The translations under genes were made by a program, and so were the position numbers. The notes below the pieces were generated by a model. That model saw only the letters and a list, made by a program, of their open reading frames with translations. It had not been told where the DNA came from and made no database searches. 64,000 bases of DNA from Saprospiraceae bacterium (GTDB taxonomy: Bacteria > Bacteroidota > Bacteroidia > Chitinophagales > Saprospiraceae). The stretch covers positions 1 to 64,000 of the forward strand of contig JADKBO010000018.1 in assembly GCA_016715105.1 (NCBI GenBank), read 5' to 3'. This document shows positions 54,490-63,795 of the stretch, in pieces (the first letter of the stretch is position 1; every line of letters starts with the position of its first letter).

Positions 54490-55383
54490 ATGTCGAAAAA
54501 ACACATCAGATTTATTGTAAATCCATTTTCTGGGACTTCCAAAAAAGGTGATTTTGAGACAGTTGTTAAAAATGCAATTGACCATCAATTGTTTAATTAC
54601 GATGTGTACTACACTGAATATCCAATGCATGCCAATATTTTAGCAACGGAAGCCAAGGAAGAAGAGGTTGATATTGTGGCTAGCGTTGGTGGTGATGGTA
54701 CTGTCAATGAGATCGCTGCAGCATTAGTAAATACCGACATCCCTCTTGCCATCATTCCGGGAGGTAGTGGAAATGGATTTGGAACCTATATAGGAATGCC
54801 AAGAAACCATGCAAAGGCGATCAAAATGTTGGCAGATACTTATGAGAAAAGCATAGATACTTGTAAGTGTAATGGCGAATTTTTTATCAATCTATCTGGA
54901 GTTGGTTTTGATGCAGAAATAGCCTATCGCACAAAATCCAATAAAATGAGGGGTTTTTTGGGGTACTTTTTGACCACCATCAAGTCATCTTTAAATTATC
55001 GGCCGCTTGAAGCCATTATCAAAACAGACAATGAAGTCATTGAAGGGGCTTATGCGGCCATTATCATAGCCAATGCTAAAATGTATGGATATGATTTTTC
55101 CATAGCTCCAGATGCAAAATTTGACGACGGTTTATTGGAATTGGTTTTGGTAAAAGACGCGCCAGTTTACAGCTATTTCCTGCAAGCACCAAAATACTTT
55201 CAAGGTAAAATCAATGAAACAGGTATCATCAAATCCTTTAAGACCAAAAGTTTGAATATAAAGGCAAAAGGACGTCAACATTATCACATTGATGGTGAAG
55301 GAAAGTTTGGTTCTGATGAATTTAGCTATGAAATATTACCCAAATCGATGAAAATCTTGGTTGCGAATGGCACAATCTTGTAA
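54490..55383 (+). CDS. Diacylglycerol/sphingoid-base kinase family protein
   Basis: 297 residues. HIRFIVNPFSGTSKKGDF starts the catalytic domain; the nucleotide-binding motif is VASVGGDGTVNEIAAALV, and IIPGGSGNGFGTYIGMP is the second Gly-rich loop. The C-terminal lobe has LINLSGVGFDAEI-type and SIAPDAKFDDGLLELV motifs. The family includes DgkB/YegS and sphingosine kinases; in a sphingolipid cluster either a ceramide/sphingoid base or diacylglycerol could be the substrate. It starts 1 base after GtrA. Confidence 0.88.
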   Translation: MSKKHIRFIVNPFSGTSKKGDFETVVKNAIDHQLFNYDVYYTEYPMHANILATEAKEEEVDIVASVGGDGTVNEIAAALVNTDIPLAIIPGGSGNGFGTYIGMPRNHAKAIKMLADTYEKSIDTCKCNGEFFINLSGVGFDAEIAYRTKSNKMRGFLGYFLTTIKSSLNYRPLEAIIKTDNEVIEGAYAAIIIANAKMYGYDFSIAPDAKFDDGLLELVLVKDAPVYSYFLQAPKYFQGKINETGIIKSFKTKSLNIKAKGRQHYHIDGEGKFGSDEFSYEILPKSMKILVANGTIL

Positions 55384-55419
55384 AAAGAACAATATCTCTT
55401 CAAAAAATCGTTAAAAACT

Positions 55420-55444
55420 GTAACATATATAAACTACCATCGTC
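55420..55444 (+). promoter_or_regulatory. Possible ECF-type promoter of the sigma factor operon
   Basis: GTAAC (55420-55424) and CGTC (55441-55444) are separated by 16 bases, like the -35 (GGAAC-type) and -10 (CGTC) of ECF promoters. It lies directly before the ECF sigma gene, so autoregulation is possible. The leader would be only about 8 bases long, which lowers confidence. Confidence 0.3.
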
Positions 55445-55458
55445 AAAGAATAGAGAAT

Positions 55459-55962
55459 ATGCAAAACGAAAATATCATAAGCGAGGTAATGAAGTATAAA
55501 GACAAATTATACAGATTTGCTTTGAAAATGCTGGGTAATGAATTTGATGCAGAAGATGTTGTGCAAGAAGTTTTGGTAAAAGTTTGGCAAAAAAGCGATC
55601 AGTTGGAATTGATTGACAATAAACAGGCATGGTGTATGACTGTAACTAGAAATCTTTCCATTGATAAAATCAGAGGTAGAAAATCAACCAATGCAAGTGC
55701 AATTGAAGATTATCATTACCTTACGGATACAAAACCAACACCCGATATTCAAACTGAGGATAAGGAAAGTCTATCTATTGTGATGAAAACACTCAATAGC
55801 TTGCCGGATAATCAGAAGGAAATCATACATCTAAGGGATATTGAAGGTTACACATATAAAGAAATAGCTGAAATTACTGGCTATTCTGAAGAGCAGGTAA
55901 AAGTCAATCTTTTTAGAGCTCGACAGAAATTGAAACACGAATTAAGAAATTTTACTTATTAA
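55459..55962 (+). CDS. ECF-type RNA polymerase sigma factor
   Basis: 167 residues. Region 2 (YKDKLYRFALKMLGNEFDAE, DVVQEVLVKVW, AWCMTVTRNLSIDKIRGRKS) and region 4 (LNSLPDNQKEIIHLRDIEGY, YKEIAEITGYSEEQVKVNLF) are complete. It opens an operon with a single-span anti-sigma candidate and DUF4252 proteins, an arrangement common in Bacteroidota. Confidence 0.93.
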   Translation: MQNENIISEVMKYKDKLYRFALKMLGNEFDAEDVVQEVLVKVWQKSDQLELIDNKQAWCMTVTRNLSIDKIRGRKSTNASAIEDYHYLTDTKPTPDIQTEDKESLSIVMKTLNSLPDNQKEIIHLRDIEGYTYKEIAEITGYSEEQVKVNLFRARQKLKHELRNFTY

Positions 55963-55980
55963 TATATAAGAAAAACATAA

Positions 55981-56490
55981 ATGAACACTGAATATATAAA
56001 GAGCTTACTTGACAAATATTTTGAGGCTCAAACCACAATAGAAGAAGAAAAAGAGCTGAAAAATTATTTCAACAGCGGATCCATTGATCCAAGGTTTGAC
56101 AAAGTTGCGATTCTATTTAAAGTTTTTAAAGCAGAATCAGAAATTGAAACTCAAGCCAAGTTTGAATCACCAAGTGTTGTCCGCAATATCGAGGTGAAAA
56201 AGGAAGCAAAAGTATTCACTTTGCAAAGATATTTGAAAATAGCTGCTGCTGTTATAGTTTTGGCACTTTCAAGCTTTCTGGTTGTGAAATACACTTTGAA
56301 CAATACAGTTGAAGAAACTCCCAAAATTGAAGTAGCAAACTACATCGAAGTTACAGATCCTGATGAAGCAATGGCTTACACAGAAGACGCATTAAAGATA
56401 CTTGCCAAAGTATTCAACACCAGTCAAACAGGTGTGGATGCAGGCATGAAGGTCATAGACGAGACTCCAGTAATCGGAAGTCGACAATAA
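55981..56490 (+). CDS. Single-span membrane protein, candidate anti-sigma factor
   Basis: 169 residues. A cytosolic N-terminus (IKSLLDKYFEAQTTIEEEKE, then LKNYFNSGSIDP) has the short helical pattern of Bacteroidota anti-sigma proteins; one span (LKIAAAVIVLALSSFLVVKY) at about 83-103 is followed by about 65 periplasmic residues. It lies 18 bases behind the ECF sigma gene. The zinc-finger motif of ZAS-type anti-sigmas is absent. Confidence 0.75.
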   Translation: MNTEYIKSLLDKYFEAQTTIEEEKELKNYFNSGSIDPRFDKVAILFKVFKAESEIETQAKFESPSVVRNIEVKKEAKVFTLQRYLKIAAAVIVLALSSFLVVKYTLNNTVEETPKIEVANYIEVTDPDEAMAYTEDALKILAKVFNTSQTGVDAGMKVIDETPVIGSRQ

Positions 56491-56536
56491 CATTTTAGAA
56501 AACAATATTTCACTTAATAAACTAAATTTTAAAGTA

Positions 56537-57046
56537 ATGAGAATAATTACTTCCTTTTTGCTTGCTCTATTTTTTACAGCAACTGCCAGCGCTCAGGTAG
56601 ATGCAATTGATAAATTTTTTAACCAATACCAGGAAAACAAGGACTTTACCGTTGTTTACGTGAGTCCTAAAATGTTCCAAATGGTTTCTAAAGCTACCAA
56701 TGAGGTAGAAGATAAAGAACTCAAGGCGTTGATAGCTGGAATCAAAGGGTTGAAAATTCTAACCACCAAAGTTGAGTCTGCAAAATATTATGCAGAAGCA
56801 ATCAAAAAATTACCTGTGAACGAGTATGAAACACTCATCACAGTGAGAGACAAAGGCCAAAATGTAAAATTCCTTACCAAAGGTACGGGCGATATCGTCA
56901 ATGAGTTGCTTTTACTCGTAGGTGGTGGTGAAGATTTCGTTTTGATGAGCTTTGTGGGAAACCTGGATCTCAATAACATTGCGAAACTTGCTAAGAAAAT
57001 CAATATCGATGGTGCTGAGCATCTCGAGAAAATTGGAAAACAATAA
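56537..57046 (+). CDS. DUF4252 protein 1
   Basis: 169 residues with a signal peptide (IITSFLLALFFTATASAQ). The mature part (VDAIDKFFNQYQENKDFTVV, VSPKMFQMVSK, then GLKILTTKVESAKYYAEAIK) fits DUF4252, a family of unknown function found behind ECF sigma/anti-sigma pairs in Bacteroidota. The ending NIAKLAKKINIDGAEHLEKI repeats in protein 3. A terminator follows at 57056. Confidence 0.8.
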   Translation: MRIITSFLLALFFTATASAQVDAIDKFFNQYQENKDFTVVYVSPKMFQMVSKATNEVEDKELKALIAGIKGLKILTTKVESAKYYAEAIKKLPVNEYETLITVRDKGQNVKFLTKGTGDIVNELLLLVGGGEDFVLMSFVGNLDLNNIAKLAKKINIDGAEHLEKIGKQ

Positions 57047-57055
57047 TTGATTATG

Positions 57056-57088
57056 GGGGCTTATCTTATGGGTAAGCCCCTTATTTTT
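57056..57088 (+). terminator. Terminator between DUF4252 genes 1 and 2
   Basis: GGGGCTTA (57056-57063) and TAAGCCCC (57073-57080) form a perfect 8-bp stem followed by TTATTTTT. It may attenuate the downstream DUF4252 genes and give the first a higher output. Confidence 0.65.
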
Positions 57089-57114
57089 CATCTCTTTTCT
57101 GCAATTTAATTATC

Positions 57115-57630
57115 ATGAAAAACACCATTTACCTATTGGCATTCATCGCCACTTTTATTTTTTCTTCTTGCAATCGCAATCCCATCAACAAAATTTTTGA
57201 TACGGCTAAAAAAGAAGACAATGTTGTTGCTGTAACACTGCCCGGTTGGATGATCAAAAAAGGGGTAAGTATGGCCATGAAGAATGACACTGTAGTGAAT
57301 GATGTCAACACTTTAAACACCATTGCAGGTGCTATCAAAAAAGTACGCGTTTTGGTCAAATCACATAGTTCTGAAGCTTTCACTGCCGATATGAATAAAC
57401 AAGTAGACAATTTATCTTCCAAAAACTTTGATACGTATGCATTCATCAAGAGTGATGAAAATAAAGTCACAGTTTATGGCAAAGAGGATAAAGATAAATT
57501 GAAAGATCTTTTTTTCTACGTGAATGGAGATGAAAACATGGCCATTTTACACCTGAAAACAGACATCAGTATTGCTGACTTCCAAAAATTAAACCTATCC
57601 TTCAATAAGGATAAGCAAAAAAATAACTAG
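57115..57630 (+). CDS. DUF4252-like lipoprotein 2
   Basis: 171 residues. Lipoprotein signal (IYLLAFIATFIFSSCNRNPI, lipobox FSSC). The mature region (TLPGWMIKKGVSMAMKNDT, then IKKVRVLVKSHSSEAFTADM and DKLKDLFFYVNGDENMAIL) follows the DUF4252 order. A paralogue of the proteins on both sides. Confidence 0.75.
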   Translation: MKNTIYLLAFIATFIFSSCNRNPINKIFDTAKKEDNVVAVTLPGWMIKKGVSMAMKNDTVVNDVNTLNTIAGAIKKVRVLVKSHSSEAFTADMNKQVDNLSSKNFDTYAFIKSDENKVTVYGKEDKDKLKDLFFYVNGDENMAILHLKTDISIADFQKLNLSFNKDKQKNN

Positions 57631-57650
57631 ACAATTCAAAAAATCATAAA

Positions 57651-58144
57651 ATGAAATCTATTCGTATTACCATAAGTTTTCTTTTTTTATTTGCTTTTAC
57701 CGCTACAATTTTTGCTCAAACTAAAATTGAAAGTGTGTTGAGAAAATACAAAAATGATGACCATGTGATGGCACTCATGTATACGGTGACAAACTTCAAA
57801 GTTATATAAAGCAAAACAAAGCCATCAAAAGTAAATTGAGCTTTGTGGACATTGTGGTTTTCAAAGAAAATTCTGATATTTCCAAAAAGGATAAGTCCAA
57901 ATTAACCGAGATTCTTCAAAAGGATGGATTTGAGATGTTGGTCAATGTAAAAAGCCCGGAAGGTAAAGCTGTTGTACAAGGCATCGGCGATTTGAATACG
58001 CTTAAAAAGGTATATGTTCAAGCTCAAGCTGAAGGCATGTCTGTCTATGCAATTCTTGAAGGCGATGTAATTCTGAGTGAAATCGCAGCCATTGCTTCGA
58101 CGGTAGATATCAAGGAACTCAATGCCTTGAAGATGATCAAATAG
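57651..58144 (+). CDS. DUF4252-like protein 3
   Basis: About 164 residues after joining. Signal peptide (ITISFLFLFAFTATIFAQ), then TKIESVLRKYKNDDHVMALM. The frame breaks at the GG at 57785-57786; one more G gives YTGDKLQSYIKQNKAIKSKL, which links to VDIVVFKENSDISKKDKSKL and the ending EIAAIASTVDIKELNALKMI. Third in a row of the same family. Confidence 0.7.
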
Positions 58145-58393
58145 ATTGTTTGACAACCCTTTCTGGTGCTCAATATAAATAGGCCTCGTACCCTAGCAAA
58201 TAAGTTATTTTGGTGTGATTTTGTCATTATATGGGTTTATATAAATCTATTTTCAAACCTATATGATGAAATTTCAGATATGTAGTATCTTTGTAATGAA
58301 TTTATACCATTCTTTTTCTAATATGAATTTTCTGTATGTGAAAATCATTTGATCTTTGAATACTGAGTGGTAACAATTCCCAAAAGAAAAAAT

Positions 58394-60488
58394 ATGATGG
58401 AAACGAAAGATACCACCTTGTCCAGTCAAATCAAAAATCAAGATTTGTTACTCAACAATTTATTGAGCACCTTGATTGACCATTTTTTGAAAGGGAAAAA
58501 TACATGCGTGGTTACTTCGGGAGAAACGAGGACCACTATTGAGGAATTTCTGAGTAAGCAAGGAATCCCAATGCTTACCAAAACTTCTGTATTAAAGAAT
58601 GAGGGCATTACAGCCAATTTCCTTCCTATGGCAATGCATAGATACGATGCACTTGCGCTCATGGAGAAGTTTCAAAGATATCTTCAAACCCTCAATGACC
58701 AGAAAGTAAATGGAACTTCATTTGTAAAACTGCTCAGATCAAAAACGTATACGCTGCCCTACCCTTTAAGTTTTTCTATCACCAATCAGTTTACATTTCA
58801 AACTGATGAATTTTTAAAAATAAAGGAGGCAATAGCTATTGGAGCAAGTCTTTATAATGATGAATTTGATTCTATTTCCAAAAATGGTCTTAAGAGTTTA
58901 AAGTTTAAAGAGGCTTCAGAAATCGAGGATGTCCTATCTGAATATAAATCAGATCTTGACCGCTTGAAGGATTTACATGCGAGGTATAGCAGAGCTTTCA
59001 ATAGTGAAAAGTCACAAAGTTTGGAAAAAATAAAATCCTCAGAATCTGCGATCAGAAAGATCAAGGAAGACTTAGAGAAATTATTGTTTGTTTACAAATT
59101 GACTAATGGGGATAAAGATGCTCCAAAACCAGGTTTATTGTCTCTTAGTAAACAAGCCAAAGAAACTTACGAATCATGGAAGTCTTTGATTGACCAAGCG
59201 GATGCAATCATCAAAAACACCTCCAATATCGAATCTGGAGCTTTATCACCAACCACGATCTCTAAAATTTCCGACATTGAAACTGCAATAATTTCATTAG
59301 ACAATCAGTTGAAAACTTGGTAGGCAAACCCACCAAAGGCAAACCGATGACCGCATCAAAAGAATCAATCACATCAATTTGCACGCCCATGTGTTTACAG
59401 ATTTATATGCCGAGTTGAATGATATTCTTAGGACGATGACTTCAAAGTCTATTTATGCCAAGGACTTAGAATGTAATGCTCGAAGCAGTATCAAACAATT
59501 GGAATATCTGGATGAGACGATCTTGAACTTGTCTAGTGAAATGAGCGACTTATTGCGCATTCCGCAGTATTTTAAATGGAAAAATTTTCTAGAACAACAA
59601 GACCTACTTACCAATCAAATATTCAAAGATCTCACCGTTATCCCAAAAAGTGAATGGTTGAACTGTTTTACCACAAACTATGTCAACACTTATTGTGAGC
59701 AACAAATCCACAGCATCCCATTATTTACAGAAGATGATGCTGTTTTACTCCGTGAGAAATTTGATCTATTTTTAGATCATTTAAAACCACTTTTAAAAGG
59801 TTTTTATGACAAGGAAGTGTCCAATATCGGAGAATTTTTGAACTCTGTGGATAAAAAATTAGCCAAGCAAATCGAATCGGGAATTAGTCTTCAGGAAGCT
59901 ATTGTACATTTAAATAGCCTCAATTTTCCAATTGTTTTAGCAGATGAGACTGAACTAAGTTTGATAGAAAAATGCCGGAATTCTAGATATTCCATTTACC
60001 AAACCACTCAGGTAAGTGGTAATGAAAGCTTATACATCCATAAACCAACAACAAAACTAAGTGAAACGCCTGTTACAGAACAAATAACAATTGCGAAAGC
60101 ACTTTCTAAAGGATTGTTGTCCATTACAAGGAACATAAAGATTTATCAATTACAGTTTGCCAATATAATCTGCACGGATGATGGTTACCTGCCTGCTTTG
60201 CTTATTGAAGAGTTCAAAAAGTATGGTATAAAAGAGTTTTCGATGGGCAATTACGGTGAAGACCACCTCATCGAAAGCATCATTATGACAGACAGGCCGC
60301 AATATTTGATTTTGCGTGACAGTTTAGTAGATGCAGGTAATGATAAAAACATAGGTCAACAACTCAATACTGTTCGCTCTTTTGAAGTCGCCGGTTACAA
60401 AGTCACCAATATTTGGACCTCCAAAATGAAAGAAGATGCTTTCAAAATCAGGAGTTATTTGTCAAGCCAGTTATTACCACCAAAATAA
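58394..60488 (+). CDS. Unrecognised 697-residue protein, possibly a degenerate SF1 helicase
   Basis: Two reading frames join if one A of the run 59312-59315 is removed, giving LDNQLKLGRQTHQRQTDDRI and one protein of about 697 residues. I do not recognise the family with certainty. The start NNLLSTLIDHFLKGKNTCVV followed by TSGETRTTIEEFLSKQGIP resembles the region directly after Walker A in AAA_11-type SF1 helicases, but the Walker A itself is missing. The middle is a long coiled coil (about 155-320). The C-terminal end RSFEVAGYKVTNIWTSKMKE resembles the last part of the Vsr/REase-like domain of such helicases, again without catalytic residues. ATG at 58394 was chosen over the GTG at 58367. 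Confidence 0.55.
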
Positions 60489-60497
60489 TGTCCATTA

Positions 60498-61673
60498 TTA
60501 ATTTGGCATTGAAATCTTGCCCATATTCAATTGAGAGGGTTCAAATGGGAAAACGGTAGGAGTCTTTGCAAAATTTTCATTAGCCAAAAAGGCAAATAAC
60601 ACAGCCTCCTTTGCACTGCTACTGATGCCTAACTCGTCAAAAAGCGCTAGTTTTATATCCGTATTTAAGTATTCGGAAAGCAAATTCATCAGGAATAGGT
60701 TATAGCTACCGCCTCCGCTGACGTAAATAGTGAGGGCTGAAACAGGAAGTAGGTTGATGTCTTTTGCAATGGTTTTTGCTGTGAAATGTGCAGCCGTACA
60801 AATTTGATCCTCTGGAGATATTCCCTCTTCTGGTAGGATCATCTTTTCAAACCATGCCAAATTAAAAGCTTCTTGTCCAGTTGTTTTTGGATGCGGAATC
60901 GCTAAATATGGGTGTTGTTCAAGGCGAGCCAATAATTCAACATGAAGCCTGCCTCTTTTTGCAATTGCACCTTCGTTGTCAAAATTTACTTGGAAGTGCT
61001 TCCTGCAAAGTTCATCCATGATCGTATTACCAGGCCCGACATCCGTAGCCCAACAAACTTGAGATTTATCTTTGGGTATAAAAGTGAAATTAGAAATTCC
61101 TCCAATGTTGAGTAAAGCCCTATTCTCAGTTTCAGAAGCATAAAGGATGTAGTCTCCATACAAAGCCAGAGGTGCTCCTTCCCCACCCTTTGCAACGTGT
61201 TTTTGTCTCAGATCATGGATGGTAATAATACCTGTCAATGCCGCTATGTGATCACCATCACCAATCTGCAGGGTTGCATTTGGACGATCTACAAAGTGAT
61301 GAAAGGACTTGGGTGCATGAAAAATGGTCTGGCCATGGCTTGAAATAAGGTCGACTTCGCTTATTGGAAAATCTACTCTTTTTAGTAACTCGAGGATGGC
61401 ATTTGCTGTAAAAATGGCAAACTCTGTATGTAATAAGGTCAATTCCAAAAGATCAACATTCCTTTTACCCAAAAAACTTAATATTTGTTGCCTCAGATGT
61501 TGGGGAAATTCCACTGAGTCAAAATGTAACAATTGGAATTGTGTTTCCTTACCTGAGCCAGAAAACTTACAAATGGCCATATCCAAACCGTCAACAGAAG
61601 TTCCAGACATAAGTCCAATGATTACTCTAGAGTCTTTTTGTGAGATGTGGTATAACCTTTCGATATCATTCAT
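60498..61673 (-). CDS. anmK: Anhydro-N-acetylmuramic acid kinase
   Basis: 391 residues. VIIGLMSGTSVDGLDMAICK is the ATP-binding opening of AnmK; SSHGQTIFHAP, LQIGDGDHIAALTGI, RALLNIGGISNFTFI, CWATDVGPGNTIMDEL and IYVSGGGSYNLFLMNLL follow. Phosphorylates and opens anhydroMurNAc from recycled peptidoglycan. Its start overlaps the end of the YpdA-like gene by 8 bases. No murQ lies nearby. Confidence 0.95.
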   Translation of the reverse strand: MNDIERLYHISQKDSRVIIGLMSGTSVDGLDMAICKFSGSGKETQFQLLHFDSVEFPQHLRQQILSFLGKRNVDLLELTLLHTEFAIFTANAILELLKRVDFPISEVDLISSHGQTIFHAPKSFHHFVDRPNATLQIGDGDHIAALTGIITIHDLRQKHVAKGGEGAPLALYGDYILYASETENRALLNIGGISNFTFIPKDKSQVCWATDVGPGNTIMDELCRKHFQVNFDNEGAIAKRGRLHVELLARLEQHPYLAIPHPKTTGQEAFNLAWFEKMILPEEGISPEDQICTAAHFTAKTIAKDINLLPVSALTIYVSGGGSYNLFLMNLLSEYLNTDIKLALFDELGISSSAKEAVLFAFLANENFAKTPTVFPFEPSQLNMGKISMPN

Positions 61674-62646
61674 TGTTAGCCATTTCTGTTTGAATGTGAG
61701 TGAGAATGAGGTCGGGATGATGTCTGGTATTTTCTATGAATAACTTATTGGTATCCATACCACTGTTGAGCACTCCAGCTACGTACATTCCTTTTACTTT
61801 GGTTTCTAGAGTTTCTTCGTTGAATATTGGAGCCTTTTTGTCGTCTTCTGTAAATGTCAAACCAAATTTTTCCAGTAATGGATAATCAGGGAGATAACCA
61901 GTCATTGCCAAGACATAATCATTTGGCAGAGTTAAGAGTCCTTCTGGAGTTTTGATCAATACTTCGTCTTCTTTGATTTCGATTACTTCACTGTTGAAAT
62001 GTGCCACAATAGAGCCTTCTTTGATCCTATTTTCAACATTAGGTAAAATCCAATACTTTACATTTTGGTACAGCTGACTATCTTTCACCACCATAGTTAC
62101 CTCAGCTCCTTTACTCCAGGTTTCCAGCGCCACATCACACGCGCTGTTGGCTCCACCAATGATCACAATTTTTTGACCAATGTAAGGATGCGCTTCATCA
62201 TAATAATGTTTGACTTTGGGCAAGTGCTCACCTGGAATATTCAATAACTTTGGTGTATCATAGAAACCAGTGCAAACAATGATTTTTTTTGCGTAATAGG
62301 TTTCTTTGGGCGTAGTAATCTGAAAGAGATTGTCCTGTTTTGTTATTTCAGTCACTTTACAGCGAAAAACAATATTCAATTTATAATAGGCAACCAGACG
62401 ACGATAATATTCCAATGCTTCAGAGCGTGTTGGTTTATCATTATTGGAAATAAATGGAATCTCGCCAATTTCTAGTTTGAGGGAAGTAGAAAAAAAAGTC
62501 ATGTTGGCTGGGAAGTTAAATACTGAGTTGACCAAAACTCCTTTTTCCAGAATGATGGTATCTAACTTCCTTTTCTTTGCTTCAATTGCGCAATTAATTC
62601 CAGTAGGGCCTCCTCCTATAATAGCAATGTCGTGCACTTTTTGCAT
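61666..62646 (-). CDS. ypdA: YpdA-family flavoprotein (putative bacillithiol disulfide reductase)
   Basis: 326 residues. FAD motif DIAIIGGGPTGINCAIEAKK at the N-terminus and NAD(P) motif KIVIIGGANSACDVALETWS in the middle; NFPANMTFFSTSLKLEIGEI and DTNKLFIENTRHHPDLIL are characteristic of YpdA. It lacks the CxxC of thioredoxin reductase, as expected for this family. Reduces bacillithiol disulfide in Firmicutes; bacillithiol also occurs in Bacteroidota. No bsh genes are in the window. Confidence 0.88.
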   Translation of the reverse strand: MQKVHDIAIIGGGPTGINCAIEAKKRKLDTIILEKGVLVNSVFNFPANMTFFSTSLKLEIGEIPFISNNDKPTRSEALEYYRRLVAYYKLNIVFRCKVTEITKQDNLFQITTPKETYYAKKIIVCTGFYDTPKLLNIPGEHLPKVKHYYDEAHPYIGQKIVIIGGANSACDVALETWSKGAEVTMVVKDSQLYQNVKYWILPNVENRIKEGSIVAHFNSEVIEIKEDEVLIKTPEGLLTLPNDYVLAMTGYLPDYPLLEKFGLTFTEDDKKAPIFNEETLETKVKGMYVAGVLNSGMDTNKLFIENTRHHPDLILTHIQTEMANNE

Positions 62647-62792
62647 ATGCTTTTTCTTCTTACATTACAAATCTAAACTTAAGATTTTATTTGATGAATG
62701 ACCTTTTCAACTTTCTATGAAAATCCAAGAATATTTGTAAACTTGTCCTCATGAAATCATATAAAGATCTCAAAAGTAATGTTGAATTCTAT

Positions 62793-62839
62793 TAAAAAGT
62801 AAATGATTCTTGGAGAATTACTTCAAGAATCATTTACTT
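62793..62839 (-). terminator. Terminator after the DksA-like gene
   Basis: Perfect 16-bp arms (62797-62812 and 62824-62839; AAGTAAATGATTCTTG and its complement) with an 11-base loop. On the minus strand it is followed by a T run, so it ends the transcript of the gene at 62894-63607. Confidence 0.8.
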
Positions 62840-62893
62840 ATAGAATTATAGATTAAATCTATGGATAAGAATGAAATTGATTAAGCAGATTGA

Positions 62894-63607
62894 CTAATCT
62901 TCGTCATCATCGCCGCCATCATCACCTGCATCGTCAAAGCCATCTTCAAAATCGTCTGAAGAATCATCTACCATATCGATGTCGTCATCAAATTCTACGG
63001 TTGTTTCTTCGCCGAAATTGTCAAGGTCTTTTAGGATTTCATCCAATTCATCGTCATCATCATCGTCTGCAACCTTCTTAGGAGACTTGGCTGGCGTAGC
63101 AGTTGGTTTTTTGATAACCTTGGTAATGATGACCGGTTTGCGTGGACCGACTTCTCTTTTCTTTTTTGGTTCTTCATCTTCATCCTCGCTATCCAAAGTT
63201 CTAGTGCTTTGATTTGGTGCTGGATTTAATGGAGTTTCACCTACTTGTTTAGCAATGACAGATTTTGTGGTCGTTGGAACCGCCAATAATCTACGCTTTT
63301 CAATCATAGTACCAGTGATCACGCAAATACCGTACGTTTTGTTTCTGATCCTGATCAAAGCATTTTGTAGATCCTGAATATAGGTCCGCTGCCTTGTGGC
63401 CATATTATTGAGTAATTCCACCTCTGTTTGAGAAGATGAAAAATCAGAAAGGTCTTTAGTGAAATCTCCTGTTGAGTTTTCAGTGATTTCCTTTATTTGC
63501 TCAATAAGATTTTCGTACTGACTTTTGGCCTTTTCTAGCTTGCCTTCAATCAGAACTCTGAACTCTTCTAGTTCACTATCCGAATATCTTGTTATACTTG
63601 TTGACAT
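62894..63607 (-). CDS. DksA/TraR-like protein with a long acidic tail
   Basis: 237 residues. The N-terminal coiled coil (LEEFRVLIEGKLEKAKSQYE) and NNMATRQRTYIQDLQNALIR, then IRNKTYGICVITGTMIEKRR and LLAVPTTTKSVI, follow the DksA/TraR pattern (YGxCxxxGxxI...RLxAxPxt), but the zinc finger keeps only one Cys, so zinc is probably not bound. The last 100 residues are a basic Pro/Lys-rich linker (EPKKKREVGPRKPVIITKV) and a strongly acidic tail with runs of Asp and Glu (from about residue 185). DksA-like proteins bind RNA polymerase in the secondary channel. The tail is unusual and could mimic nucleic acid (inference). Confidence 0.8.
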   Translation of the reverse strand: MSTSITRYSDSELEEFRVLIEGKLEKAKSQYENLIEQIKEITENSTGDFTKDLSDFSSSQTEVELLNNMATRQRTYIQDLQNALIRIRNKTYGICVITGTMIEKRRLLAVPTTTKSVIAKQVGETPLNPAPNQSTRTLDSEDEDEEPKKKREVGPRKPVIITKVIKKPTATPAKSPKKVADDDDDDELDEILKDLDNFGEETTVEFDDDIDMVDDSSDDFEDGFDDAGDDGGDDDED

Positions 63608-63795
63608 TAGTTAGTTGATTTACTGGTTATTTCAAATCGCAGACCATAACGCTAAACTTTGTCTAAAAGTTTTGGCTTGCACCATAATTTCTCGCAAATC
63701 TAAAGATTGAATTCAAAAACAATAATAATTGGACTATTATATTTTAATTTTTTATCATTTGTTGATCAAATACCTTCGATTTTGAGTGAAACTTG

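Noticed and set aside
58394..60488. Possible bacillithiol gene bshC because of the nearby ypdA
   Set aside because: None of the BshC motifs are present, and the two genes are separated by anmK on the other strand.
62793..62839. 16-bp inverted repeat as a regulatory operator for ypdA
   Set aside because: A T run follows the stem on the minus strand and it lies directly behind the DksA-like gene, so a terminator explains it fully.
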